The notes: a model not told the origin generated them from the sequence alone. DNA of 50,904 nucleotides from Minisyncoccota bacterium (GCA_021734405.1 JAIPJA010000004.1:1-50904), one strand, 5' to 3'. Counted from the stretch's first letter, positions 1 through 10,026 are shown. Translations and numbers: made by a program.

Positions 1-14
1 TAAATATTCTTTTC

Positions 15-36
15 GAGTGTTTATACTCATTTTTTC
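15..36 (+). terminator. weak terminator-like hairpin at left edge (GAGTG..TACTC + T-run)
   Basis: GAGTGTTTATACTC followed by ATTTTTT; would end a transcript entering from the left. Confidence 0.35.
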
Positions 37-142
37 TATAACCATAACTTAAAGCCTTAATTATTAATCGTTTATGGTTACATTTTACAATCATTTATCG
101 TATAGGAGTATAGTTACATTTTGCATCATTTAATTCGTGCCT

Positions 143-172
143 GTTGACATCTAAAATTATTTATAATATAAT
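143..172 (+). promoter_or_regulatory. sigma70-like promoter for rpoBC
   Basis: TTGACA (143-148), 18-nt spacer, TATAAT (167-172). Confidence 0.7.
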
Positions 173-225
173 TTAAAATACTTTTAATTAACTTAACTTT
201 AAGTGACAGAAAATACAAATCTATT

Positions 226-275
226 AAAACGGAATAGGTTGGACTTAATTTGCCTATAAGACCGTTTTTTTGTTT
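226..275 (+). promoter_or_regulatory. attenuator/terminator-like hairpin in rpoB leader
   Basis: AAACGG...CCGTTT outer stem with nested ATAGG/CCTAT, followed by T-rich run. Confidence 0.5.
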
Positions 276-331
276 TTTATATATTTTACAGTTTATTATA
301 AATACCTAGTTTTAGCGGATTATTTTTAAAA

Positions 332-361
332 CCTTAATATATCTTCCCCATTATATTAAGG
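332..361 (+). promoter_or_regulatory. perfect 10-bp hairpin in rpoB leader
   Basis: CCTTAATATA-tcttccccat-TATATTAAGG. Confidence 0.5.
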
Positions 362-412
362 CAAAAATTGTCGTGATTTTTACAGCAATAAACAAATAAA
401 TAATTTATATAC

Positions 413-441
413 TCTCAACTTAAAAGGCTTGAGAATTTTTT
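413..441 (+). promoter_or_regulatory. terminator-like hairpin just upstream of rpoB
   Basis: TCTCAA-N10-TTGAGA followed by ATTTTTT, about 30 nt before the rpoB ATG. Confidence 0.45.
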
Positions 442-471
442 AGTAATAAAGAATAATAAATTTAAAAATAT

Positions 472-3400
472 ATGGCGCAAAAGAAAAACTCCACCTTGGA
501 GCTGGCACAAAGAAAGTATTTCACGGATTTTGTTCAGGCTGTGCCTATGCCTGAGTTAATTGAAATACAAAAAGATTCTTACAACTGGTTTTTAAAAGAG
601 GGCTTAGCTGAGCTTTTTGATGAAATCTCTCCAGTAATTGATTTTAGTGGCAGAGATTTAGAACTGTATTTTGAAGATTATTATTTAGATGAACCAAAGT
701 TTAGTGAATTAGAGAGTCGTAAGAAAAATATTAGTTATGAAGCGCCTTTACGTGTAAAAACTAGATTATTAAATAAAAAAACTAAACAAGTTGTAAATCA
801 AGAAGTCTTTTTAGGTGATTTTCCGGTTATGACTGATAACGGAACTTTTATTATTAATGGTATTGAAAGAGTTGTCGTCTCTCAGCTTATAAGAAGTGCT
901 GGAGTTATGTTTACAGCTGAATATATAAAAGAAAAGAAATGCTATGGCGCTAAAATTATTCCTAATCGCGGAGCTTGGCTAGAAATTGAAACCGATGCTA
1001 ATAAAGTGCTTTGGGTTAGAATTGATAGAAAAAGAAAAGTAGCTGTAACTTCTTTGCTTAGAGCTTTTGGTTATGAAACTGATGAAGAAATTAAAAAACT
1101 CTTCTCTGATGTTGATTTAGTTAAAGGTGACGACGATGTTTCCTATATTGAGGCTACTATTGAAAAAGATTTAGCCAAAAATGAGGCTGAAGGTTTGCAG
1201 GAAGTTTATAAAAGAATTAGACCAGGTGATCTAGCCGCCACAGAAAATGCCAGACAACTTATTTATTCTATGTTTTTCCGTTTTGATCGCTATGATTTTG
1301 GTTCAGTTGGTCGTTATAAATTAAACAGAAGATTTAAACTAGATTTAGCTAATGTTAAAGAGAATAGAATTTTAAGAAAAGAAGACTTAATTTTAATAAT
1401 TAAAGAAGTTATTAGATTAAATATAACTCAAGAGCCAGAGGATGACATTGATCACTTAGGTAATAGAAGAGTCAGAGCCATTGGTGGTTTAGTGCAAAAC
1501 AGATTTAGAGTAGGTTTAGCCAGAATGGAAAGAATTATTAAAGACAAAATGAGTACTACTGATTTAGGTAATTTAAGTCCAACTAAACTTATTAACGCTC
1601 GTCCAGTAATTGGTGTAGTCAAAGAATTTTTCATGTCTTCTCAATTGTCTCAGTTTATGGATCAAACCAATCCCTTGGCTGAATTAGAGCACAAAAGGAG
1701 ATTGTCAGCTATGGGTCCAGGAGGTTTAACTAGAGAAAGAGCCGGCTTTGATGTTCGTGATGTACACGCTACTCATTATGGTAGAATTTGTCCGATTGCT
1801 ACCCCAGAAGGTCCAAATATTGGTTTGGTGGGCCACTTAGCCAGTTATACTAGATTGAATAAATATGGATTTTTAGAAACTCCATACAGAAAAGTTAAAC
1901 ATGCTAAAACTGGCAGTATTATTACTGATGAAATTGTATATTTAGATGCTTTTGAAGAAGAAAAATATATTACTGTTGCTTCAACTATACCTACTGACAA
2001 AACTGGTAAGATTTTAGTAAATAGTTATGAAGCTAGAAAATATGGTCAGCCAGCTAAAGCTGATGTTAAAGATATTGACTTGGTTGGCGTTGCCGCTAAT
2101 CAAATAATTTCTATTGCTACTTCTTTAATTCCTTTTACTGAACACAATGATGGACAAAGATCACTTATGGGAACAAACATGCAACGTCAAGCAGTCCCTT
2201 TAATAATTTCCGAAGCACCAGTGGTTGGTACTGGCGTTGAGGAAAGAGCAGCTAGAGATTCTGGGCATGTAATTATTGCCCCAGAAGCCGGTGAAGTTAT
2301 TAAAGCTGATTCTAAGAGTTTAGAAATTAAAACAGCTAAGGGGAAAATATATAGATATAGTTTAAATAAATTTTTACGTTCGAATTCTTCTACTTGTATT
2401 AATCAAAGGCCAACTGTTGACAGAGGGGATAAGGTTAAAGCTGGACAAATTTTAACTGATGGCCCAGCTATTGCTGACGGTGAGCTTTCTTTAGGTAAAA
2501 ATGTTTTAGTAGCTTTTATGACTTGGGAAGGATATAACTATGAAGATGCTATTATTATTTCTGAGCGTTTAGTTAAGCAAGATGTTTATACTTCTATCCA
2601 CATAGAAAATTATACTATTGATGTTAGAGATACCAAGCTTGGACCAGAAGTGGTTACTAATGATATTCCTAATATTAGTGAAGAAAAATTAAAGAATTTA
2701 GACGAAGAAGGTATAATTAGAATTGGTGCTGAAGTTTCTTCAGGTGATATTTTGGTGGGTAAAATTACTCCTAAAGGAGAAACTACTCTTTCAGCTGAAG
2801 AGAAATTGCTTAGAGCAATTTTTGGAGAAAAAGCTAAGGATGTTAGAGATTCTTCTTTATATTTAGAGCACGGAGAACATGGCAAAGTAGTAGATGTAAA
2901 GATTTTTTCTCGTGATGAAGGTGATAAGTTAGCTGCTGGGGTTTTAACCTCCATTCAAGTATCTGTAGCCAATTTAAGAAAAATACAAGTTGGAGATAAA
3001 ATGTCTGGACGTCATGGTAATAAAGGTGTTATTTCTAAAATTGTTCCAGCTGAAGATATGCCTTATTTAGAAGATGGTACTCCAGTGGATGTTATTTTAT
3101 CTCCTTTAGGTATTATTTCTCGTATGAATTTGGGTCAGCTTTTAGAAACTCACTTAGGGTTTGCTGTTAAGAAGTTAGGTTATAAGGTGGCTACTCCGCC
3201 TTTAAATGGTATTAATGAGCAAGAAATCAAAAATCAGTTAAAACTAGCTGGGTTACCTGAAGATGGTAAAGTGACTTTATATGATGGGAAAACCGGCGAA
3301 CCTTATGATAATAAGATTACTGTGGGTTATAAATATATGTTGAAATTAAATCACATGGTTGAAGATAAAATTCACCAACGTTCTATTGGTCCTTACTCTC

Positions 3401-3783
3401 TTATCACTCAACAGCCTTTGGGTGGAAAAGCTCAATTTGGTGGACAGCGTTTTGGAGAAATGGAAGTTTGGGCTTTAGAGGGTTATGGGGCTGCTCACAC
3501 TTTACAGGAAATGCTAACTATTAAATCTGATGATGTTCCTGGCAGAAGTAAAGCTTATGAATCTATTATTAAAGGAGAGGAAATAGAAAAACGTAATGTT
3601 CCAGAGTCTTTTAATGTTTTAATTAGAGAATTAAAAGGTCTAGGATTAAATGTTGAACTTTTGGGTGGAAGTAAAGAAGAAGATAATGATAAAGAGGAAA
3701 AAGATGAAGATAATTTAAGTTCTAAAGAAGAGGTGGAAGAAAAAAAATTAGACGAAGATGATATTTCGAAGAAAAAATCATAA
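472..3783 (+). CDS. rpoB: DNA-directed RNA polymerase subunit beta
   Basis: 1103 aa; motifs RRLSAMGPGGLTRERAGFDVRDVH, GPNIGLVGHLA, KMSGRHGNKGV, GGKAQFGGQRFGEMEVWALEGYGAA. Confidence 0.98.
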   Translation: MAQKKNSTLELAQRKYFTDFVQAVPMPELIEIQKDSYNWFLKEGLAELFDEISPVIDFSGRDLELYFEDYYLDEPKFSELESRKKNISYEAPLRVKTRLLNKKTKQVVNQEVFLGDFPVMTDNGTFIINGIERVVVSQLIRSAGVMFTAEYIKEKKCYGAKIIPNRGAWLEIETDANKVLWVRIDRKRKVAVTSLLRAFGYETDEEIKKLFSDVDLVKGDDDVSYIEATIEKDLAKNEAEGLQEVYKRIRPGDLAATENARQLIYSMFFRFDRYDFGSVGRYKLNRRFKLDLANVKENRILRKEDLILIIKEVIRLNITQEPEDDIDHLGNRRVRAIGGLVQNRFRVGLARMERIIKDKMSTTDLGNLSPTKLINARPVIGVVKEFFMSSQLSQFMDQTNPLAELEHKRRLSAMGPGGLTRERAGFDVRDVHATHYGRICPIATPEGPNIGLVGHLASYTRLNKYGFLETPYRKVKHAKTGSIITDEIVYLDAFEEEKYITVASTIPTDKTGKILVNSYEARKYGQPAKADVKDIDLVGVAANQIISIATSLIPFTEHNDGQRSLMGTNMQRQAVPLIISEAPVVGTGVEERAARDSGHVIIAPEAGEVIKADSKSLEIKTAKGKIYRYSLNKFLRSNSSTCINQRPTVDRGDKVKAGQILTDGPAIADGELSLGKNVLVAFMTWEGYNYEDAIIISERLVKQDVYTSIHIENYTIDVRDTKLGPEVVTNDIPNISEEKLKNLDEEGIIRIGAEVSSGDILVGKITPKGETTLSAEEKLLRAIFGEKAKDVRDSSLYLEHGEHGKVVDVKIFSRDEGDKLAAGVLTSIQVSVANLRKIQVGDKMSGRHGNKGVISKIVPAEDMPYLEDGTPVDVILSPLGIISRMNLGQLLETHLGFAVKKLGYKVATPPLNGINEQEIKNQLKLAGLPEDGKVTLYDGKTGEPYDNKITVGYKYMLKLNHMVEDKIHQRSIGPYSLITQQPLGGKAQFGGQRFGEMEVWALEGYGAAHTLQEMLTIKSDDVPGRSKAYESIIKGEEIEKRNVPESFNVLIRELKGLGLNVELLGGSKEEDNDKEEKDEDNLSSKEEVEEKKLDEDDISKKKS

Positions 3784-3831
3784 TTTTAATTCTTAGTTAA
3801 ATAATTTTAAATAATCTTCAATATAAAAAAT

Positions 3832-6800
3832 ATGTTAAATCCAATTAAAACTAGCGATTTTGATGCTATCCGCCTCAAAGTAGCCTCTCCGGAACAGATT
3901 TTGGAATGGTCAAATGGCGAAGTTGTCCGCCCAGAAACTATTAACTATAGAACACAAAAACCGGAAAAAGATGGACTTTTCTGTGAAAAGATATTTGGGC
4001 CCACTAAAGACTGGGAATGTGCTTGCGGAAAGTATAAGAAAATAAGATACAAAGGTATTGTTTGTGATAAGTGTGGCGTAGAAGTAACTCGCTCTATTGT
4101 TAGACGTGAAAGAATGGCTCATATAAATTTACAAATTCCCATTACTCACATTTGGTTTTTACGTGGCATTTCTTCAAAAATTGGTTTACTTCTAGATTTA
4201 AGCATGCAATCCTTAGAAAAGGTGGTTTATTTTGCTAGCTTTGTGGTTATTGATGTTGATGAACAGTTAAAAATAGCTACTTTAGATCAGATCAAAAAAG
4301 AATATAAGAGTAAAGTAAAAAGTATTGAAAATGAATATCAGCAGAAATTAAAGAAAATAGAAACAGAAGAGGATAAAAGCATAACTATTAAAGATTTAGA
4401 CAGAGAAAAAGAAGAAAAATTAGAATCTTTAAATGAAAATTTTGAACTTACTCAAAAAGAATTAAAAGACTTAAAGCCAATGAGTATTATCTCTGAACAG
4501 GCTTATCAAAGTTTAAGTCTTAAGTTTGGTCATTTATTTGAGGCTGGTATTGGTGCTGAAGCAGTTAGAGATTTGCTTGCTAAAATTGATTTAGAAAAGA
4601 AAATTGAAGAGCTAGAAGCTCAACTTAAAAAAGCAGTTGAGTCAAAAAGAGATAAACTTATTAAACGTTTAAAACTTTTAAAGAGTTTAAAAAATAATGA
4701 TATAAGACCAGAATGGATGGTAATAACTACCTTGCCCGTGATACCTCCAGATTTAAGACCAATGGTAGCTTTAGACGGTGGTCGTTTTGCCGCTTCTGAT
4801 TTAAACGATTTATACAGAAGAGTTATAAATAGAAACAATAGATTAAAGCAGCTAATTGAATTAAATGCTCCTGAAGTTATTTGTAGAAATGAAAAAAGAA
4901 TGTTGCAAGAAGCTGTTGATGCTTTAATTGATAACTCAGCCAGACATTCTAAAACTGTAACTGCTTCAACTGGTCAAAAAAGACAATTAAAATCTTTAGC
5001 TGATTCTTTGAAAGGTAAACAAGGAAGATTTCGTCAAAATTTGCTGGGAAAACGTGTAGACTATTCTGGTCGTAGTGTAATTGTGGTTAATCCTAAACTG
5101 CGCTTAGATCAATGTGGTCTACCTAAGAGTATGGCTTTAGAATTATTTAAACCTTTTATTATTAGTCAATTAATAAAAAAAGAAATTGTGCATAATGTTC
5201 GTAGCGCTTCTCGTTATATGGAAGCTGGTCATGACGAGGTCTGGGATATTTTAGAAAATATTGTTAAAGAGGCCTATGTGCTTTTAAACCGTGCTCCAAC
5301 CTTGCATCGTTTAGGTATTCAAGCTTTTAAACCTACTTTAATTGAGGGTAAAGCTATTCAAATTCATCCCTTGGTTTGTAGTGCTTTTAACGCTGACTTT
5401 GACGGAGACCAAATGGCTGTGCATGTGCCTTTAACTAAAGAAGCTGTAGCTGAGGCTAGAGATTTAATGCTTTCTTCTCACAACCTATTAAAACCGGCCA
5501 CAGGTGATCCCATTGTTGCTCCTAATCAGGATATTGTCTGGGGAGCTTATTACATTACTGTAGAAGACAAAGAAACAGCTGAAAAAGACAATAAGGATTT
5601 ACGTCATTTTGCCAGTGAGAAAGATGCTAAGCTAGCTTATGATAATAGCCTTTTAACTTTACATGAAACTATTATTATTAGAAAAAAAGACACTGGGGAA
5701 AGACTTAGAACTACTATTGGTAGATCAATTTTTAATAGTATTTTGCCAGAAAAATTAAGATATATAAATGAAGTGGTAGGCAAGGGAAAACTAAAAAATC
5801 TAATTAAAGATTGTCTATATGTTTATGGTGAAGAAGCTACAGTTAAGTTTATTGATGATTTAAAAGATAAAAGTTTTAGCTTTATTACTCGCTCTGGTCT
5901 TTCTTGGGGATTTGGTGACTTACCTTATTTTGCTGAAAAAGACGAACTTATAGACACTGCTAATAAGAAAGTTGAACTTATTCAAGATCAGTTTGAAGAA
6001 GGTCTTTTAACTGAGTCAGAAAGATATAGTAAGGTAGTAGAGACTTGGACTGAGACTAAAGATAAGATTGCTGAGATTTGCAAAGCAGGCCTTATTAACG
6101 TTTTACCAGTGTTTTCTATGATTGAATCAGGCGCTAGAGGTTCTTGGGCTCAGCCAGTACAGATTTTAGGCATGAAAGGTTTAGTGACTTCTCCTTCAGG
6201 ATCAATTATTGAATTGCCAGTTAAAGGAAACTTTAAGCAAGGTTTTGGAGTTTTAGAATATTTTATCTCTACTCACGGTGTGAGAAAAGGTTTATCTGAT
6301 ACAGCCCTTAGAACTGCTAATGCCGGCTACTTAACCAGACGTTTAGTCGATGTTTCTCAAGATATTATTATTACCTCTGAAGATTGTAAAGATGATAAGG
6401 GCATGTTTATGAGTAAAGCTGAAAGTGAAAAAATTGGTACTGATATTATAAAAAGATTAGCTGGTCGTTATTTAGCTAAAGATTTGAAAAATGCAACTGG
6501 AAAAACCTTATTTAAAGCTGGGGAATTAATGGATGAAGAACATGTTAAAAAGATACAAGGTGAAGATATTGAAGAAGCTTATGCTCGCTCAGTTTTAAGT
6601 TGTAAGCTTCCTAAGGGTGTGTGTAGTAAATGTTATGGTTATGATTTAGCCTTTAACAAACCAGTAAAAATTGGCACTACTGTAGGAACCATTGCCGCTC
6701 AATCTATTGGTGAGCCTGGTACTCAGTTAACTATGAGAACTTTCCACAGTGGTGGTGTAGCTGGACAAGAAGATATTACTCAAGGTTTACCTAGAGTAGA

Positions 6801-7749
6801 AGAGATTTTTGAAAGTCGTCCTCCTAAAAAGAAAGGTTTATTATCTGAGCATGATGGAAGAATTACCATTGAAACAGCTAAGAAAACTATTGTTGATAAA
6901 AATGGTAAAGAAATTTTAGTTGATAATCCTAAAACTAAACTTTTGAACCTTCACTTTAAAGGTACTACTAGTGATAAATATTATTTTTCAGAAGCTATTA
7001 ATGAATATAAGTTAGAGTCTGGAAAAACTGGAGTTAAAAAGGTAGAGCCCAAAGTAAAGATAAAAGATGGTGATAAGGTTAGCAAAGGTGAGGACTTATT
7101 TACTGTGGGAGCTAAAGCTACTAAAGCTAAGGCTGGAGGTATTGCTCAAGTAACTGATAAATACATTGGTGTCTTAAGGGAAGTGGAAAAAATTCAACAA
7201 TTTTCTATTCCTAGGGGCACAGTGTTGTTTGTAAAAGATGGTGAGCAAATTAAAAAAGGCGATCAGCTTACTGAAGGTAGTTTAGATCTAAAAGAACTTT
7301 ATCGTTTAAGAGGAAGACTAGATACGCAAAAGTATATTATTAAAGAAATTCAATACGTTTATTCTTCTCAAGGTCAGCCTCTAAATGATAAGCATATTGA
7401 AATAATTGCTAAACAGATGTTCTCTCGTCATTTAATTATAGATTCAGGTGATACTAATTTACTGCCAGGGGAAGTAATAGAAGAGGGCGTATTAATAACC
7501 GCCAATAAAGCTGTTAAAAAGCCAGCTAAAACTGAAAGACTTCTTTTAGGTATTACTAAATCATCTCTTACCACTGACAGCTTCTTGTCAGCTGCTTCTT
7601 TCCAAGAAACTCCAAGAGTTTTAATTGAAGCTGCTATAAATGGCAAGATAGATTACTTAGACGGTCTAAAAGAAAATGTTATTATTGGTTGTTTAATACC
7701 AGCCGGAACTGGTTATAAGGGAAGAAAGAAAAGAGAAGTTTATGAGTAG
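3832..7749 (+). CDS. rpoC: DNA-directed RNA polymerase subunit beta'
   Basis: 1305 aa; NADFDGDQMAVHVPL, zinc-binding CACGKYKKIRYKGIVCDKCGVEV, TQLTMRTFHSGGVA. Confidence 0.98.
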   Translation: MLNPIKTSDFDAIRLKVASPEQILEWSNGEVVRPETINYRTQKPEKDGLFCEKIFGPTKDWECACGKYKKIRYKGIVCDKCGVEVTRSIVRRERMAHINLQIPITHIWFLRGISSKIGLLLDLSMQSLEKVVYFASFVVIDVDEQLKIATLDQIKKEYKSKVKSIENEYQQKLKKIETEEDKSITIKDLDREKEEKLESLNENFELTQKELKDLKPMSIISEQAYQSLSLKFGHLFEAGIGAEAVRDLLAKIDLEKKIEELEAQLKKAVESKRDKLIKRLKLLKSLKNNDIRPEWMVITTLPVIPPDLRPMVALDGGRFAASDLNDLYRRVINRNNRLKQLIELNAPEVICRNEKRMLQEAVDALIDNSARHSKTVTASTGQKRQLKSLADSLKGKQGRFRQNLLGKRVDYSGRSVIVVNPKLRLDQCGLPKSMALELFKPFIISQLIKKEIVHNVRSASRYMEAGHDEVWDILENIVKEAYVLLNRAPTLHRLGIQAFKPTLIEGKAIQIHPLVCSAFNADFDGDQMAVHVPLTKEAVAEARDLMLSSHNLLKPATGDPIVAPNQDIVWGAYYITVEDKETAEKDNKDLRHFASEKDAKLAYDNSLLTLHETIIIRKKDTGERLRTTIGRSIFNSILPEKLRYINEVVGKGKLKNLIKDCLYVYGEEATVKFIDDLKDKSFSFITRSGLSWGFGDLPYFAEKDELIDTANKKVELIQDQFEEGLLTESERYSKVVETWTETKDKIAEICKAGLINVLPVFSMIESGARGSWAQPVQILGMKGLVTSPSGSIIELPVKGNFKQGFGVLEYFISTHGVRKGLSDTALRTANAGYLTRRLVDVSQDIIITSEDCKDDKGMFMSKAESEKIGTDIIKRLAGRYLAKDLKNATGKTLFKAGELMDEEHVKKIQGEDIEEAYARSVLSCKLPKGVCSKCYGYDLAFNKPVKIGTTVGTIAAQSIGEPGTQLTMRTFHSGGVAGQEDITQGLPRVEEIFESRPPKKKGLLSEHDGRITIETAKKTIVDKNGKEILVDNPKTKLLNLHFKGTTSDKYYFSEAINEYKLESGKTGVKKVEPKVKIKDGDKVSKGEDLFTVGAKATKAKAGGIAQVTDKYIGVLREVEKIQQFSIPRGTVLFVKDGEQIKKGDQLTEGSLDLKELYRLRGRLDTQKYIIKEIQYVYSSQGQPLNDKHIEIIAKQMFSRHLIIDSGDTNLLPGEVIEEGVLITANKAVKKPAKTERLLLGITKSSLTTDSFLSAASFQETPRVLIEAAINGKIDYLDGLKENVIIGCLIPAGTGYKGRKKREVYE

Positions 7750-7788
7750 AAATAGCTAAAGATTTAGAAAATTTAATTGTATAGAAAA

Positions 7789-7820
7789 AACAGCTCCTAA
7801 TAAAGGGGCTGTTTTCTTTG
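7789..7820 (+). terminator. intrinsic terminator after rpoC
   Basis: AACAGCTCCT-AATAA-AGGGGCTGTT then TTTCTTT. Confidence 0.8.
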
Positions 7821-7900
7821 CAGATATATTTTAAGTGTTATTATAATATAATATAGTTTTTTAAAAATAAATATTTATTTAACTTCAAATTTATTTAGTC

Positions 7901-9908
7901 ATGAAAAATAATCAAGAAATTAGAAAGGCTATGGAGGTTAGACTTTCTGATCAGTTGCCGTCACCTCCGATTTTTGACGAAAAGTATAATAGAGCGCCAA
8001 AACGTGTTTGTGCTTTAACTAAAGATGAAATGGAATTATCTTTGCGAAATGCTTTAAGGTATGTTCCTGAAAATCTCCATCATGTATTAGCTCCAGAATT
8101 TTTGCAAGAATTAAAATCATTTGGGCGTATATATGGTTATCGCTTTCGTCCACAGGGCAGGATTTATGGTAAGCCCATTGATGAGTATGAAGGTATTATA
8201 GAAGCCAGGGCTATGCAAGTTATGATTGATAATAACCTTGATTTTGAAGTAGCTTTGTATCCTTATGAATTGGTGACTTATGGTGCGAATGGGCAGGTGT
8301 TTCAAAACTGGATGCAATATCGTTTGGTCAAGAAGTATCTATCAATTATGAGGAAAGATCAAACTTTAGTGGTTAGCTCTGGTCACCCCTTAGGACTTTT
8401 CCCTTCTTCTGAGAATGCTCCCAGAGTAATCATCACAAACGGTCTGCTTGTTGGTCATTGGGACAATGAAGATAATTTTAAAAAGTTAGCTGCATTAGGC
8501 GTTAGTAATTATGGACAAATGACTGCCGGTGGTTGGATGTATATAGGTCCTCAAGGAATAGTGCATGGCACTTTTATTACTATTTTAAATGCGGCTAGGA
8601 AATATCTAAAAATACAAGGTAGCTCTTTAGCTGGTGTGAATTTTGTTTCTTCTGGTTTGGGCGGCATGTCTTGTGCTCAGCCTAAAGCCATGAAGATAGC
8701 TGGTGGCGTAGCTGTGATTGCCGAAGTGGATAAAAAGAAAATTGATCTACGCTTACGTCAGGGGTGGATAGACACATACACTGATAGTTTAGATGAAGTT
8801 GTCAGGCAATTAAATAAAAACACTAAAGAGAAGAAGCCCCTGGCTCTCGCGTATCATGGTAATGTGGTTAGCCTCTTGGAACATCTAGCTTCTAGGAATG
8901 TAAAAGTTAATTTATTATCAGATCAAACTTCTTGTCATGCTATGAGTGAGGGCGGGTATATGCCGGTGGATCTAGAATTTGAATCTAGTAAAAAATTATT
9001 AGATATTGATTCTGAAAAATTTGAAGTTTTTGTAAACAAATCATTGTCGCGTCATTTTCAAGCTATAAAAAAATTAGTTGCCCAGGGCTCGTTTTTTTGG
9101 GATTATGGTAATAATTTTATGAGTTCTATTTTTGCAAGCGGTGAAAAGGCTATTACCAAAAATGGAGTTGATTTAAGTCAGGGGTTTATTTGGCCTTCCT
9201 ATGTAGAAGATGTTATGGGACCCATGTGTTTTGATTATGGCTTTGGTCCTTTCCGGTGGGTTTGTTTAAGTGGTAAACAGTCAGATTTAGACTTAACAGA
9301 TAATATCGCTTTAAATATTATTAATCCCAATAAATCATCTATGCATGCAGACAATTATAACTGGATTAAATCAGCTAAAGAAAATGAATTAGTAGTAGGT
9401 ACTAAAGCACGTATTTTTTATAGTGATGAAGAAGGTAGAGTTAAAATTGCTTTAGCCTTTAATAAAGCTGTGCGTGAAAATAAAACTGGACCTATTATGA
9501 TTGGCAGAGATCATCATGATGTTTCCGGAACTGACTCTCCCTTCAGGGAAACATCTGACATAAAAGATGGCAGTCAAAGTACAGCTGATATGTCTGTACA
9601 ATGTTTTGCTGGCAATGTGGCTAGAGGAATGAGTATAGTAGTTTTGTCTAATGGAGGAGGAGTAGGAATTAGTAGGGCCAGTAATGGGGGGGAATGGTAT
9701 CGTTTTAGATGGAAGCACTGAGACAGATAAAATTATTAAACTTGGTTTGTCTTGGGACGTGATGGGCGGAGTAGCTAGAAGAAGTTGGGCAAGAAGTAAA
9801 AATGCTATTAATACTGCTAAAGAATGGAATTTGAAGATGTTGGGAAAAGGGCAAATAACCTTGCCTTATACCGTGTCAGATGAAGTTTTATCTGATTTAA
9901 ATTTATAA
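7901..9908 (+). CDS. hutU: urocanate hydratase, long animal-like form, interrupted by +1 frameshift at G7 (9686-9692)
   Basis: ORFs 7901-9721 and 9684-9908 join across GGGGGGG; motifs SGHPLGLFPSS, YGQMTAGGWMYIGPQGIVHGT, GFGPFRWVC, RDHHDVSGTDSPFRETS, and in the second frame NGIVLDGS..LSWDVMGGVARRSW. Confidence 0.93.
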
Positions 9909-9920
9909 TTTTACAAAATT

Positions 9921-9948
9921 AAAACCTCATTAATATATGAGGTTTTTT
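9921..9948 (+). terminator. intrinsic terminator after hutU
   Basis: AAAACCTCAT-TAATAT-ATGAGGTTTT then TT. Confidence 0.8.
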
Positions 9949-9971
9949 AAATGTAATTTATTAAAAAAGAC

Positions 9972-10011
9972 TTGACAGTTTAAAATTAATGCTTTAGTAT
10001 GATAAAGTATT
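9972..10011 (+). promoter_or_regulatory. promoter with overlapping inverted repeat upstream of TrpR-like gene
   Basis: TTGACA 9972-9977, 17-nt spacer, TAGTAT 9995-10000; near-perfect palindrome AATGCTTTA-N6-TAAAGTATT at 9988-10011. Confidence 0.6.
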
Positions 10012-10026
10012 AGTATAATTTATTTT

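Noticed and set aside
2610-2954. Antisense 114-aa ORF within rpoB (and the similar 1452-1634, 3910-4122, 4620-4838, 7428-7646 antisense ORFs)
   Set aside because: Shadow ORFs opposite strongly coding rpoB/rpoC; Ser/Ile/Leu-rich composition mirrors the sense codons.
9452-9718. Antisense 88-aa ORF in hutU (also 8117-8317)
   Set aside because: Opposite conserved urocanase motifs; no initiation signal or recognisable domain.
9684-9908. 74-aa ORF as an independent gene
   Set aside because: Sequence is the conserved urocanase C-terminus; best explained as the frameshifted tail of hutU.
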